A DNA stretch of 64,000 nucleotides from CACIAM-69d sp001698445 (GTDB lineage Bacteria > Cyanobacteriota > Cyanobacteriia > CACIAM-69d). The stretch covers positions 62,001 through 126,000 of the forward strand of contig NZ_JAZAQF010000006.1 in the NCBI RefSeq assembly GCF_043235035.1, written 5' to 3'. How positions within the stretch are numbered: the first letter of the stretch is position 1; every line of letters starts with the position of its first letter. The notes below the pieces were generated by a model. It made no database searches. It saw nothing but the letters and a program-made list of their open reading frames with translations, and had not been told where the DNA came from. Shown piece after piece: positions 34,335 through 42,232 of the stretch. A program made the position numbers and the translations under genes.

Positions 34335-35549
34335 TTAGACCTGAATGAGTTCTTGTCGGTTAAGGTCAAGAGCCAAGCCAAAGGATTGGGGCCCGCCCAC
34401 CTGCTCGATCGCCTGTCGGACAAAGCGTTCATCTACCAAATCCTGTGCAACGGCTTGGGGATCGAGGTTGCGCAGAAATTCAATTTCACCTGCGATCAGT
34501 GTCGATTGCAGTGATCGGACTAGGGCCGTTGTATAGGATGGAAAAGGATAGGGCTGGAACGCGATGCGCTGTGATCGCCATTCCGGATGTTCAATGACCC
34601 CTTGAATTCGGTAAAATTCTGAATCGGAATAGGTCAGTACACGATCCAAAATAGACACTGAATAGGGCATATAATTTCCCCCATCCCGCGAGAGTAAATA
34701 GGCTAATTCAGATCGATGAAGCTGGGCCCATTGTTGCGCTTGAACAATTGCATTCACCACTCGCTGAGTCCATTGGGGATATTGCCTGACATCTGCTTCG
34801 TGCATCAATACCACACAGCAACCATGATCTTTCCAAACATCTCCCGTTAGACGCAATAATTTGCCTGTTTGCGTCAATTCCGCCGCTGCATTATAGGGTT
34901 CTGCCACGATATAACCCGCTATTTTTCGAGCCTTGAGGGCTGCGGTCATATCTGGTGGCGGCAACACTTGCAACGCCACTTCCTGATCGCCCAATTGGTG
35001 AAGTTCCGTCCCACGAACTGGCTGCAATCCGTGATCTCGTAACAGAATTTGCAAAATGACATTATGCAAGGAATACCAAGAAGGAATGGCGATCGCTCGC
35101 CCGGCTAAATCTTGCACCCGATTGATTTCCGGCAAAACCGTGATTGCAGAACCGTTCGTATGGTTCCAAGCCATTACTTTGGCGGGAAATTTCAGGCCAT
35201 AACGCATCCAAATGGCCGTGGGCATCAGGATATGAATCAGGTTGACCTCTCGCCTCATAAACGCTTGGGCGATCGCATCCCACGATCGATAGCGTTGAAT
35301 GGGAGCAACGTCTAAATCCTCATGGGCATAAAAGCCTTTTTCCTGGGCTGCCAACAGAGGGGAAGAGTCGGTGATGGGTAAGTAACCAATTTTGAGGCGG
35401 GGTTCTTGGGTGCTCAGGGCCCGATCGATCCATCCGGTTTGACATCCACTCAAAGCACCGGCTAATCCTGCGGAGGTCGCAAATAAACCAGTTAAATGTA
35501 GCCACTGACGGCGGGTTAATGGTTGAGTCCAAGAATCAAGAATGGCCAT
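34335..35549 (-). CDS. ABC-type solute-binding lipoprotein of the NrtA/CmpA/SsuA class
   Basis: Protein of 404 residues. The N-terminus has a twin-arginine-like signal (LTRRQWLHLTGL) and a lipobox (LSGC near residue 36). The mature part resembles nitrate/bicarbonate/sulfonate-binding proteins: IGYLPITDSSPLLAAQEKGFYAHEDLDV, WDAIAQAFMRREVNLIHILMPTAIWMRYG, LAGRAIAIPSWYSLHNVILQILL, GYIVAEPYNAAA and GCCVVLMHE. The ligand cannot be read from the sequence. No permease or ATPase gene is adjacent; a histidine kinase follows instead. This suggests a role in ligand sensing rather than, or as well as, transport. Confidence 0.85.
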   Translation of the reverse strand: MAILDSWTQPLTRRQWLHLTGLFATSAGLAGALSGCQTGWIDRALSTQEPRLKIGYLPITDSSPLLAAQEKGFYAHEDLDVAPIQRYRSWDAIAQAFMRREVNLIHILMPTAIWMRYGLKFPAKVMAWNHTNGSAITVLPEINRVQDLAGRAIAIPSWYSLHNVILQILLRDHGLQPVRGTELHQLGDQEVALQVLPPPDMTAALKARKIAGYIVAEPYNAAAELTQTGKLLRLTGDVWKDHGCCVVLMHEADVRQYPQWTQRVVNAIVQAQQWAQLHRSELAYLLSRDGGNYMPYSVSILDRVLTYSDSEFYRIQGVIEHPEWRSQRIAFQPYPFPSYTTALVRSLQSTLIAGEIEFLRNLDPQAVAQDLVDERFVRQAIEQVGGPQSFGLALDLNRQELIQV

Positions 35550-35911
35550 GCGAATGGACGAATTTGAAGAAAAAACAAAGACGTAGCGATCAAATCAAGC
35601 TATCGAGGCAAGTGACTCAGAAGCCTTGCTGAGCACTGAGGTTGAGCAATAGGGCTGAACAATAAGGCTCAGAAAGGCAACTGAAAAATCGGACTGAACG
35701 TCTCATCAACTTCATTCTGAAAACTGACCCTCTGGTCGAGTTGTCTAGCTCCGTAACCATTATTACTTTCCAAATCCTATTATTCGGGTCGAGATCTCAA
35801 TGATTCCCAGTCACTTCCCAAATAATTCCCCGAGGATTGGTCAAGAAATGCTGATCACCGTAGTCAGCGCAGAATGCTCATGACGGGCGTTGATGTTCAT
35901 TCTTGAGGCTC

Positions 35912-35995
35912 AGGACTGATATCTGAATAAGTGCTCAGAAAATAATTAAAGAATAAATGAGCGACGAGTTGGATATCAGGTTTGATATCAGTCCT
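35912..35995. other. 12-bp inverted repeat enclosing 60 bases
   Basis: AGGACTGATATC (35912-35923) and its exact reverse complement GATATCAGTCCT (35984-35995) enclose a 60-base AT-rich segment with a further GATATCAG core. It may be a long RNA hairpin, a pair of operator sites or a remnant of a small element. Confidence 0.5.
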
Positions 35996-36237
35996 AGTAT
36001 CTATACTGACCTGTGAACTGGAAGATGGACTGAAATGTCGTAAATTTGCAATATACAGGGCTAAAATCAGGAAATTTCTCAGGCTGATAAAAGTTTGCTG
36101 AAATTTGTTTGCTGAAGTTTTCGATGGACAGGTGAAATCGTCAGGATCGGCAGCTCTCGAGGCATCAAGTCCAAAGTTGACGGGGGCTTCATGAATCGGG
36201 ATCTGATCTAAACGGTGCTCGCAGGATCTTCCTACGG

Positions 36238-36304
36238 GCCTTGGTTGATACGCCTTGGTTGATACGCCTTGGTTGATACGCCTTGGTTGATACGCCTTGC
36301 TTGA
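36238..36304. repeat. 14-bp tandem repeat, four perfect copies
   Basis: GCCTTGGTTGATAC starts at 36238, 36252, 36266 and 36280, followed by the diverged GCCTTGCTTGA. It ends about 65 bases before the GT61 gene's start. Confidence 0.92.
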
Positions 36305-36369
36305 AAGACCAGCTCAACTTGTATGTTTGTTAGTATTCTTGAGCGCTTACTCGCAAAAAAGCATCGGGT

Positions 36370-38097
36370 TTGATTTTGAGCTTGTCGCCTTCCCAACTCC
36401 CAGCTTCCCCGTCTGCGGCTGGCCTTGATCCGCAGCCAGTGGCCCCAGCGGCGGCCCTGGCCAGGGTGGCTGAGTTGCGATCGATCCTGCGCCAGCAACC
36501 GATCGGGCCAGAAGCAGCGGTGTGCTATGGCCAACTGGGAGCAGCGTTGGCAATGTTGGGGCGACGAGTGCCGGCCCTGTGGGCGTTTTTGCATCAGGCC
36601 CTCTGTGCCGGTTGGGAAGATGCGGACTTGGCCTACCGGGAATATCACCTGCTGCCAACCTGCGCGATCGAGCAGCAAGCCCACGCCCATCACCAATTGG
36701 CCCTGTGGCTGCGCGATCAGGACTGTTGGTTGGGGGCCCGCATGGCCTTGGAGGAGGCGATCGCCCTTGATCACAATTCCTTGACGGCTTGGACGGCCCT
36801 GGGCGATTGGTGGCGAGATTGTCCCGACCCAGCCTTGGAACCGGAGCGGCTCGATCGGGCCCTGGCCGCCTATCTTCAAGCCTTGTATCGCAATCCCACC
36901 TACCGCCGACCCTACGATCACCTGTTTCGGTTGCTCCAGCGGGCTGGCCGTTTTGAGGATGCCCTGTCCTGTGGGCGCAAGTGGGTTCCGCGCTCCCTGG
37001 TGCTGGCCGATCGTCAGCAAGTACCCCAGGAATTGCCCGCCGCCACCTTGGACTATTGCCCGATCGACCCGGCCGATCGGGTGCAGCTCAGGGCCTCCCG
37101 ATCGCCCCTCGGAGAGCCGCCCCATCCCGACCTTTGCGCCACTGAATACGAAGTCGATCCCACCTTTGTGGTCACCCTGCCCCAGGGCCGAGCCTGGACG
37201 GATCATTACACCAGTGCCATTTTTACCGAAACGGGCGCGTTGGTTCAGGAACTCTCCCTCGGGAGCGTGGAGTTGGTGGCCCTGTCGGAGCAATTGCCGC
37301 CGCCGCGTCGGGTGGCGGGAACCGTGGCCCTGTTGTCGGTGGCGGGGGGGTCAATGTTTTGTCACTGGTTGCTGAATCTCCTGTCGCGGTTGCGGCTGCT
37401 GGCCGATGCGGGCTGGACGTTGGATCAGTTTGACTATGTGGCGGTGAATGAACAGGAATATCGCTACCAAACGGAAACCCTGGAACTGTTGGGCATTCCG
37501 CCCCAAAAGCTGATTGTTAGCAACCCAGACGATCGCCATATTGTGGCTGATCGGTTGGTGGTGCCCTCTCGAGTCGATCGCGCCACGCCCTGGATTTGTG
37601 ACACCCTGCGGCAACTGTTTTTGCGACCCGCCATTGTCCAGTCCATGGCCCCGCACGATCGGCTCTACATCAGTCGTGATTGGGCCAAATATCGCCGCGT
37701 CGTGGACGATCGCCAACTCAGTGATTGGCTGGTGCGTCAGCATGGATTCAAAATCGTGCTGCTGGAAAGTCTGTCCTTTGCTCAACAGGTTTCCCTTTTG
37801 GCCCAAGCCAAAGTGGTGATTGCGCCCCACGGAGCCGGCCTCACCAATCTGGTTTTTTGCCAACCGGGCACGATCGTCCTGGAACTGTTTTCGCCGCGCT
37901 ATGTGCCCAGCTACTTTTGGGAAATTGCCGACCTCATCGGCCTAGCGCACTATCACCTGGTGGGTGAACCCCTAGATCACTATCCCGATCCGGAGGCGAT
38001 TTTGAACTATCGCTTCTCGGATCCCGGGGCTGATGGAATTTGGATTCCGTTCGATCGCTTCCAAACGGCCGTCAACCACCTGTTGACTGAGGGTTAA
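36370..38097 (+). CDS. TPR plus GT61 glycosyltransferase
   Basis: Protein of about 575 residues. The N-terminal ~220 residues form TPR-like helical repeats (CYGQLGAALAMLGRRVPALWAFLHQAL, ...TAWTALGDWW, ...AYLQALYRNPTYRRPYDHLFRLLQ). The C-terminal part (~290-560) is a GT61 (DUF563) glycosyltransferase with MFCHWLLNLLSRL, RLYISRDWAKYRRVVDD and IAPHGAGLTNLVFCQPGTIVLELF. It probably transfers a sugar during exopolysaccharide or protein glycosylation. The start is unclear: TTG at 36370 is the furthest upstream, TTG codons follow at 36376 and 36382, and the first ATG (36554) would cut into the TPR region. Confidence 0.82.
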   Translation: MILSLSPSQLPASPSAAGLDPQPVAPAAALARVAELRSILRQQPIGPEAAVCYGQLGAALAMLGRRVPALWAFLHQALCAGWEDADLAYREYHLLPTCAIEQQAHAHHQLALWLRDQDCWLGARMALEEAIALDHNSLTAWTALGDWWRDCPDPALEPERLDRALAAYLQALYRNPTYRRPYDHLFRLLQRAGRFEDALSCGRKWVPRSLVLADRQQVPQELPAATLDYCPIDPADRVQLRASRSPLGEPPHPDLCATEYEVDPTFVVTLPQGRAWTDHYTSAIFTETGALVQELSLGSVELVALSEQLPPPRRVAGTVALLSVAGGSMFCHWLLNLLSRLRLLADAGWTLDQFDYVAVNEQEYRYQTETLELLGIPPQKLIVSNPDDRHIVADRLVVPSRVDRATPWICDTLRQLFLRPAIVQSMAPHDRLYISRDWAKYRRVVDDRQLSDWLVRQHGFKIVLLESLSFAQQVSLLAQAKVVIAPHGAGLTNLVFCQPGTIVLELFSPRYVPSYFWEIADLIGLAHYHLVGEPLDHYPDPEAILNYRFSDPGADGIWIPFDRFQTAVNHLLTEG

Positions 38098-38333
38098 CCC
38101 AGAGCGCCAATCCAGCGCCAACCTAGAACCGCTCGATCGCCCCAATTTCCCGCCGTTCTGCCGCCTTTCCCATCCTTTTTCCGCAAGCCTGCTCCCCCGA
38201 TCAGGCGCGTCCGGTTGTTGACTGCGATACTTTTTGAAAGTCATTTGCATTTAAAATAAATGCCAACTTTTGAAACTGCTAGCAATTCCTAATAATTCCA
38301 TTCCTAAATTTCACCAAAAATCACTTATCTGAT

Positions 38334-38966
38334 ATGGCTCCTGGCATCTCTGACGGTGACTGGCGGGACTTGTGGCAAGCCAGCCGCCAGATGGCCCACC
38401 CCTTCAATTCCCAAGATTCCCCCGATTTTCAAGACTCCCCCGATTCCACCCATCCATTGACCCTGATCACGCCTGCGATGCAAGTGGTGCTGCAACAGAT
38501 GCTCCATTGCCCCCATCACGGCGCGATGAGGCAGATGTATTTGGAAAGTAAGTTCGTGGAACTGCTGACCCTATGGTTAGCTCAAGCGGCAGACCAAGGG
38601 GGAGCCGATCGACCCATTGCCGATCGCTCGCTGCCCCTGAAAGGATCTGACCTCGATCGGATCTATCAAGCGCGGGATATTTTGCTGCAACGGTTCCAGA
38701 CTCCCCCGTCCTTGACGGATTTGGCGCGACAGGTGGGGCTAAATGACTGCACCCTGAAGCGGCAGTTTAAGCAGGTGTTTGGCAAAACCGTCTTTGGCTA
38801 TTTACACGATTACCGAATGGAGCAAGCCCGCCGCTGGTTGCTCGATCGTCAGTGGTCTGTGACGGAAGTGGCCCGACGAGTGGGCTACACCAACCTTTGC
38901 GCTTTCAGTACGGCATTTCGCAAAAAATTTGGCCTCAGTCCCCGATCGTTCCAGCGACAAGGCTGA
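38334..38966 (+). CDS. AraC-family regulator, PchR-like, short N-terminus
   Basis: Transcription factor of 210 residues. The C-terminal ~100 residues hold the two helix-turn-helix motifs of AraC/XylS (SLTDLARQVGLNDCTLKRQFKQVFGKTVFGYL and VTEVARRVGYTNLCAFSTAFRKKFGLSPRSF). The preceding part (ITPAMQVVLQQMLHCPHHGAMRQMYLESKFVELLTLWL) matches the linker region of PchR-type regulators found with cyanobacterial siderophore uptake genes. These are usually ~300-330 residues, so the N-terminal ligand-binding half seems to be missing. No upstream continuation was seen. It lies 543 bases ahead of exbB on the same strand and probably regulates the TonB locus. Confidence 0.82.
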   Translation: MAPGISDGDWRDLWQASRQMAHPFNSQDSPDFQDSPDSTHPLTLITPAMQVVLQQMLHCPHHGAMRQMYLESKFVELLTLWLAQAADQGGADRPIADRSLPLKGSDLDRIYQARDILLQRFQTPPSLTDLARQVGLNDCTLKRQFKQVFGKTVFGYLHDYRMEQARRWLLDRQWSVTEVARRVGYTNLCAFSTAFRKKFGLSPRSFQRQG

Positions 38967-39509
38967 AACTAATGGCCGGCCGAGGGTTAAGGGGCGAGCA
39001 AGGGACTGCCGCGCGATCGCCCCTTGGCCCCAATTTCACTAAAAATTCCGTTTCGCCAAAGAAAAATTCCGTTTCAGCAAACTTTAGTCCCCCCTTCTGA
39101 GGTCGCAGCACCGTAAGATCATCTCGCTAATTAATTGAAAGTAGTTCTCAACTGAGAGGCTCGGCGGTGGCGCTCCACCGTCACGCTGTCTGGCGCGAGG
39201 GAATTGGTGCGGCTCATGGATTCAAATTTGATGACTTGAAAACCCATGACCAAGGATGCTTGAAAAGTAAAAACGTCAGCTCAAAAAAATGCCTGAAACA
39301 TCGAGCTTGATCCCTTGGCTTCCAACTACCGTAACCAACAAGAAACTTGATCCCTTTCTTTTCATGGCTGCTTGGGTTTGACAAACATCTCAGAATAATT
39401 CTTTGAAAAATCTTCTTGAAAATCAAAAACGAACAATTTACTAATGAACATTAATTGACATTTTTGCAAGATTTTCAGGCAAGTTTTTAACAAGGTGGGT
39501 GAAGGAACA
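38967..39509. other. Promoter region of the exbB-exbD-tonB locus
   Basis: This 543-base gap is without an ORF. It holds a candidate Fur box (39136-39150) and a small hairpin (CGGTGG CGCT CCACCG, 39165-39180). The downstream half is AT-rich. Confidence 0.55.
39136..39150. promoter_or_regulatory. Candidate Fur box
   Basis: TGAAAGTAGTTCTCA is a 7-1-7 inverted-repeat-like sequence. On the minus strand it reads TGAGAACTACTTTCA, matching 11 of 14 defined positions of the classical Fur core TGATAATNATTATCA. It lies 360 bases upstream of exbB and downstream of an AraC-type regulator gene, as expected for an iron-uptake locus. This is a match by eye only. Confidence 0.4.
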
Positions 39510-40184
39510 ATGCAAAAATTGGGTGAAATTTTAGTGGCGGCGGGAGCAGTTGCAGTTCCCCTCACGTTGTTTTCAGTGTTGGCGATCGCCCTAATTGTGG
39601 AGCGCGTGGTGTTTTGGTTTCGGGTAAATCGTCGGCAAACCAAAGCGATTCGGGAAGTGTTGGATCTTTATGAATTTGATCCGCTGCTGGCTGTGGAAAA
39701 ACTCAAGCGCAATCTGGATTTACCCCTGGGGCGCATTTTCCTGGCGGCGGCTTCCTTGGATGAGGCTGAACCCGATGAAATTGCCCTAGCGATCGATGGG
39801 GCAACCCAAGCAGAAATTCCGGTTTTAAAGCGCTTTAACAACATTTTTGACACGATCATTACCCTGTCGCCGTTGTTGGGATTGTTGGGGACAGTGTTGG
39901 GGCTAATTCAATCCTTCAGTTCTCTGAATTTGGGTGATGTGGGCGGCTCAAAAACCACCGCAGTTACCTCAGGAATTAGCGAAGCTTTGGTTTCTACGGC
40001 TTTTGGTTTGGTGGTGGCGCTATTCACATTGTTTTTTGCTAATACATTCCGAGGCTTTTATCTGCGGCAAATTGCCCTGATTCAGGAATATTCAGCGGAA
40101 CTGGAATTGCGGCATCGGCGCTATTTGAAAAAGATGCAAATTAAACAAACAGAGGAAGCAACCTATGCGCAGACGAACCATTGA
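39510..40184 (+). CDS. exbB: ExbB/TolQ-type proton channel subunit
   Basis: MotA/TolQ/ExbB family protein of 224 residues that, with ExbD, uses the proton gradient to energise TonB. Three membrane helices are visible (~8-35, ~115-140, ~155-185). The conserved TIITLSPLLGLLGTVLGLIQSF and GISEALVSTAFGLVVALFTLFFANTFRG segments form the channel. ATG at 39510 with AAGGA five bases upstream is the start. Its 3' end overlaps exbD by 20 bases, so translation is likely coupled. The context (tonB, three receptors) supports ExbB rather than TolQ. Confidence 0.92.
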   Translation: MQKLGEILVAAGAVAVPLTLFSVLAIALIVERVVFWFRVNRRQTKAIREVLDLYEFDPLLAVEKLKRNLDLPLGRIFLAAASLDEAEPDEIALAIDGATQAEIPVLKRFNNIFDTIITLSPLLGLLGTVLGLIQSFSSLNLGDVGGSKTTAVTSGISEALVSTAFGLVVALFTLFFANTFRGFYLRQIALIQEYSAELELRHRRYLKKMQIKQTEEATYAQTNH

Positions 40185-40581
40185 TGAACCAGACTTGCCA
40201 CCTCGAATTGAAATTGTGCCAATGATCGACGTGATCTTCGCAATTTTAACCTTTTTCATTATGTCTACGCTCTTTTTGGGGCGATTTGAAGGGTTGGCAG
40301 TAAATTTGCCGAAAGCGCAATCAGCCAAGCCCCAAAAGGTAATTCGGGCCACAGTGACACTCGATCCCCAAGGCGGTTTATTTCTGAATAAAACCCCCGT
40401 GGTGATCGAGTCTTTAAGTGCAGCTATTCGAGGGCTTCAACAATCGGGACAGGATTTAACAATTGTCCTGAATGCTGATGGTTCTGTGACTCACGATCGC
40501 GTGGTGGCGGTAATGGATCAAGTGCGCCAAGTGGAGGGGGCTAAATTGGCGATCGCCACTCAAAAACCCACCCAGCCCTAA
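40165..40581 (+). CDS. exbD: ExbD biopolymer transport protein
   Basis: Protein of 138 residues with one membrane helix (~22-42) holding the essential proton-carrying Asp in MIDVIFAILTFFIMS, and a periplasmic domain (~45-135, including VTHDRVVAVMDQVRQVEG). A GAGG site precedes the ATG within the exbB coding region. It partners ExbB to drive TonB. The 50-base spacing to tonB suggests one transcript. Confidence 0.93.
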   Translation: MRRRTIDEPDLPPRIEIVPMIDVIFAILTFFIMSTLFLGRFEGLAVNLPKAQSAKPQKVIRATVTLDPQGGLFLNKTPVVIESLSAAIRGLQQSGQDLTIVLNADGSVTHDRVVAVMDQVRQVEGAKLAIATQKPTQP

Positions 40582-40631
40582 GGGATTGCTTGTCTGTTTT
40601 TGCCCGATAGCTTGATGGTTTAAATCCGCCT

Positions 40632-42041
40632 ATGGACAGCTCGCAACTGATTGGTCAGCAGCGCCAAAAGGAATCTCGGTGGCTGAAACGGTTTCTGTTT
40701 GGCAGCGTTTGCGGGTCGATCGCCCTGCATGGGTTGGCCTGGGGGTGGCAAGTCCGCGACTGGTGGAGCGATCGCCCGGTCACTACCGACAGCGAAATGG
40801 AAGTGACCATTTCCAACGTCACGCCCGATCGCCCGCCGGAACCCCTGGCCACGCCTCCTCCGACCGACCCCGTGACCAAGCCGCAGCGCGATCGGGTTCC
40901 GTTGGCTCCCCAGAGTCAGGCTCCCTTGAAAGCGGGCGAAGACGCGCCCACTCGCAACCCCAATCCCACGGCCGATCGCGACCCGATCGCCCCCGGCACC
41001 AGCCCCACGGGGGATGCGCCGGCCATGGCCACGGGTACCGGCCCGATTAGCGATCCCAACGGCACAGGGGACGGGTTTGGCAATGCCAGCCAAGCCACCG
41101 GATTCACCCCGGGCGCACCGGACGGCGATCCCGAGGGCACGGGGTCGAGCGATGGGGAACCGGCCGGCACGCTGGAGGGGCCACCCGTGACCAGCCCACC
41201 GCCGAGTCCGCCGCCCGCCCCCGTGAGATCGCCCGGCCAGCCCCAATGCGTGAGTTGTCCCCTGCCGCGCTATCGGGGCACGGAAGCCAGCCCCCGTGTG
41301 GATTTGCGGATTCGGCCCGATGGCAGCGTGGAAGTGCGGTTGCGCCAATCCAGCGGCAACCCGGAGGTCGATCGCGAAACCCTAGAAGCGATGCGGCAAT
41401 GGCGCTTTGACCCGCAAACCGTGCCGGAAGGTGGCCTGCGCCGCCCCATGCGCGTCACCTACGAAGAGGAGGGATCGCGGTTCCAGCGGGCCAACGAAGC
41501 CCGTCGCCGCGAAGAAGTGGAGCGTCGTCAGGCTGCGGAACAGGCGGAACGGCAACGGGCCGCCGATCGCCCCACAGAACAGCCTGCATCCACGGCCGAT
41601 CGCCCCACGGAGCGGCCTACCGAACGGGCTCCAGAACGTACGGCGGAACAACCGGCCAGCCCCGCACCCGCAGCCTCTTCCCCAGCAGCAGTCCCCGCTG
41701 CCCCGGCTCCCACCGATCGGGAACCGCGCCCCAGCCGCTCCACTGCGCCCAGCAGCACCAGCGATCCGAGTCCTAGCCGGCCGGTGGCTCCGGAACCGGC
41801 CCGCCCCGCAGTGGTGGCCCCCGCCCGATCGCCCGTGGCCCCAGCGGAGCCGCCGGCCCGCAGTCCCGCCGCCGAGGCCCCGGCCGCGCCGGCCCGCCGC
41901 AGTCCGCGCCCGACCCGATCGCCCCGGCCCCGGCGATCGCCCCGGCCCACACAGGCGGCCCCAGCTCCTCAGCCTGCTCCGGCCGCCCCGGTTGCTCCCA
42001 TTGCTCCGGAGCCTGCCCCCGCCAGTAGCCCCGCCGATTAG
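40632..42041 (+). CDS. tonB: TonB energy transducer with long C-terminal tail
   Basis: Protein of 469 residues. A single N-terminal membrane helix (~21-41) contains the Ser29-x3-His33 pattern needed for contact with ExbB/ExbD. A Pro/Thr/Gly-rich periplasm-spanning linker covers ~60-205. The TonB C-terminal-type domain (~206-280) includes CPLPRYRGTEASPRVDLRIRPDGSV and NPEVDRETLEAMRQWRF. Unlike E. coli TonB, this domain is internal: a charged helix (FQRANEARRREEVERRQAAEQAERQRAADRP) and ~150 residues of Pro/Ala/Arg follow it. I believe other cyanobacterial TonB proteins also carry such tails. It is placed between exbD and the receptors it should energise. Confidence 0.88.
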   Translation: MDSSQLIGQQRQKESRWLKRFLFGSVCGSIALHGLAWGWQVRDWWSDRPVTTDSEMEVTISNVTPDRPPEPLATPPPTDPVTKPQRDRVPLAPQSQAPLKAGEDAPTRNPNPTADRDPIAPGTSPTGDAPAMATGTGPISDPNGTGDGFGNASQATGFTPGAPDGDPEGTGSSDGEPAGTLEGPPVTSPPPSPPPAPVRSPGQPQCVSCPLPRYRGTEASPRVDLRIRPDGSVEVRLRQSSGNPEVDRETLEAMRQWRFDPQTVPEGGLRRPMRVTYEEEGSRFQRANEARRREEVERRQAAEQAERQRAADRPTEQPASTADRPTERPTERAPERTAEQPASPAPAASSPAAVPAAPAPTDREPRPSRSTAPSSTSDPSPSRPVAPEPARPAVVAPARSPVAPAEPPARSPAAEAPAAPARRSPRPTRSPRPRRSPRPTQAAPAPQPAPAAPVAPIAPEPAPASSPAD

Positions 42042-42232
42042 CGCGATCGAATACTGCTGATTTCCCGTCCCGGATCCACCGTTGCCTTGGCGTGATCCCC
42101 GATCGCGCTGGGCAGAATTCGGGTGCGATCGGTCTGGCTCAAGGGTTTGTCCGTTTTGAATTTGCTGTTTTTTTGAATTTTTGAACTTGCTGTTTTGAGC
42201 TTGTTGTTAGGAAACCCCTTAGGAAATCCCCC

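Larger units (their letters stand above)
35550..36369. other. 820-base gene-free interval
   Basis: AT-rich compared with its surroundings and without a convincing ORF. It contains a 12-bp inverted repeat spanning 35912-35995 and a four-copy 14-bp tandem repeat at 36238-36293. It carries the divergent promoters of the binding-protein and GT61 genes and could encode a non-coding RNA, but I recognise none. Confidence 0.55.

Noticed and set aside
34238..34432. N-terminal extension of the Cache-HAMP kinase into the binding-protein gene
   Set aside because: It would overlap the end of the binding-protein gene. The residues are not signal-like, and ATG at 34237 directly precedes the first membrane helix.
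36238..36304. CRISPR-like repeated sequence
   Set aside because: The 14-bp units are directly adjacent, without spacers, so it is a simple tandem repeat.
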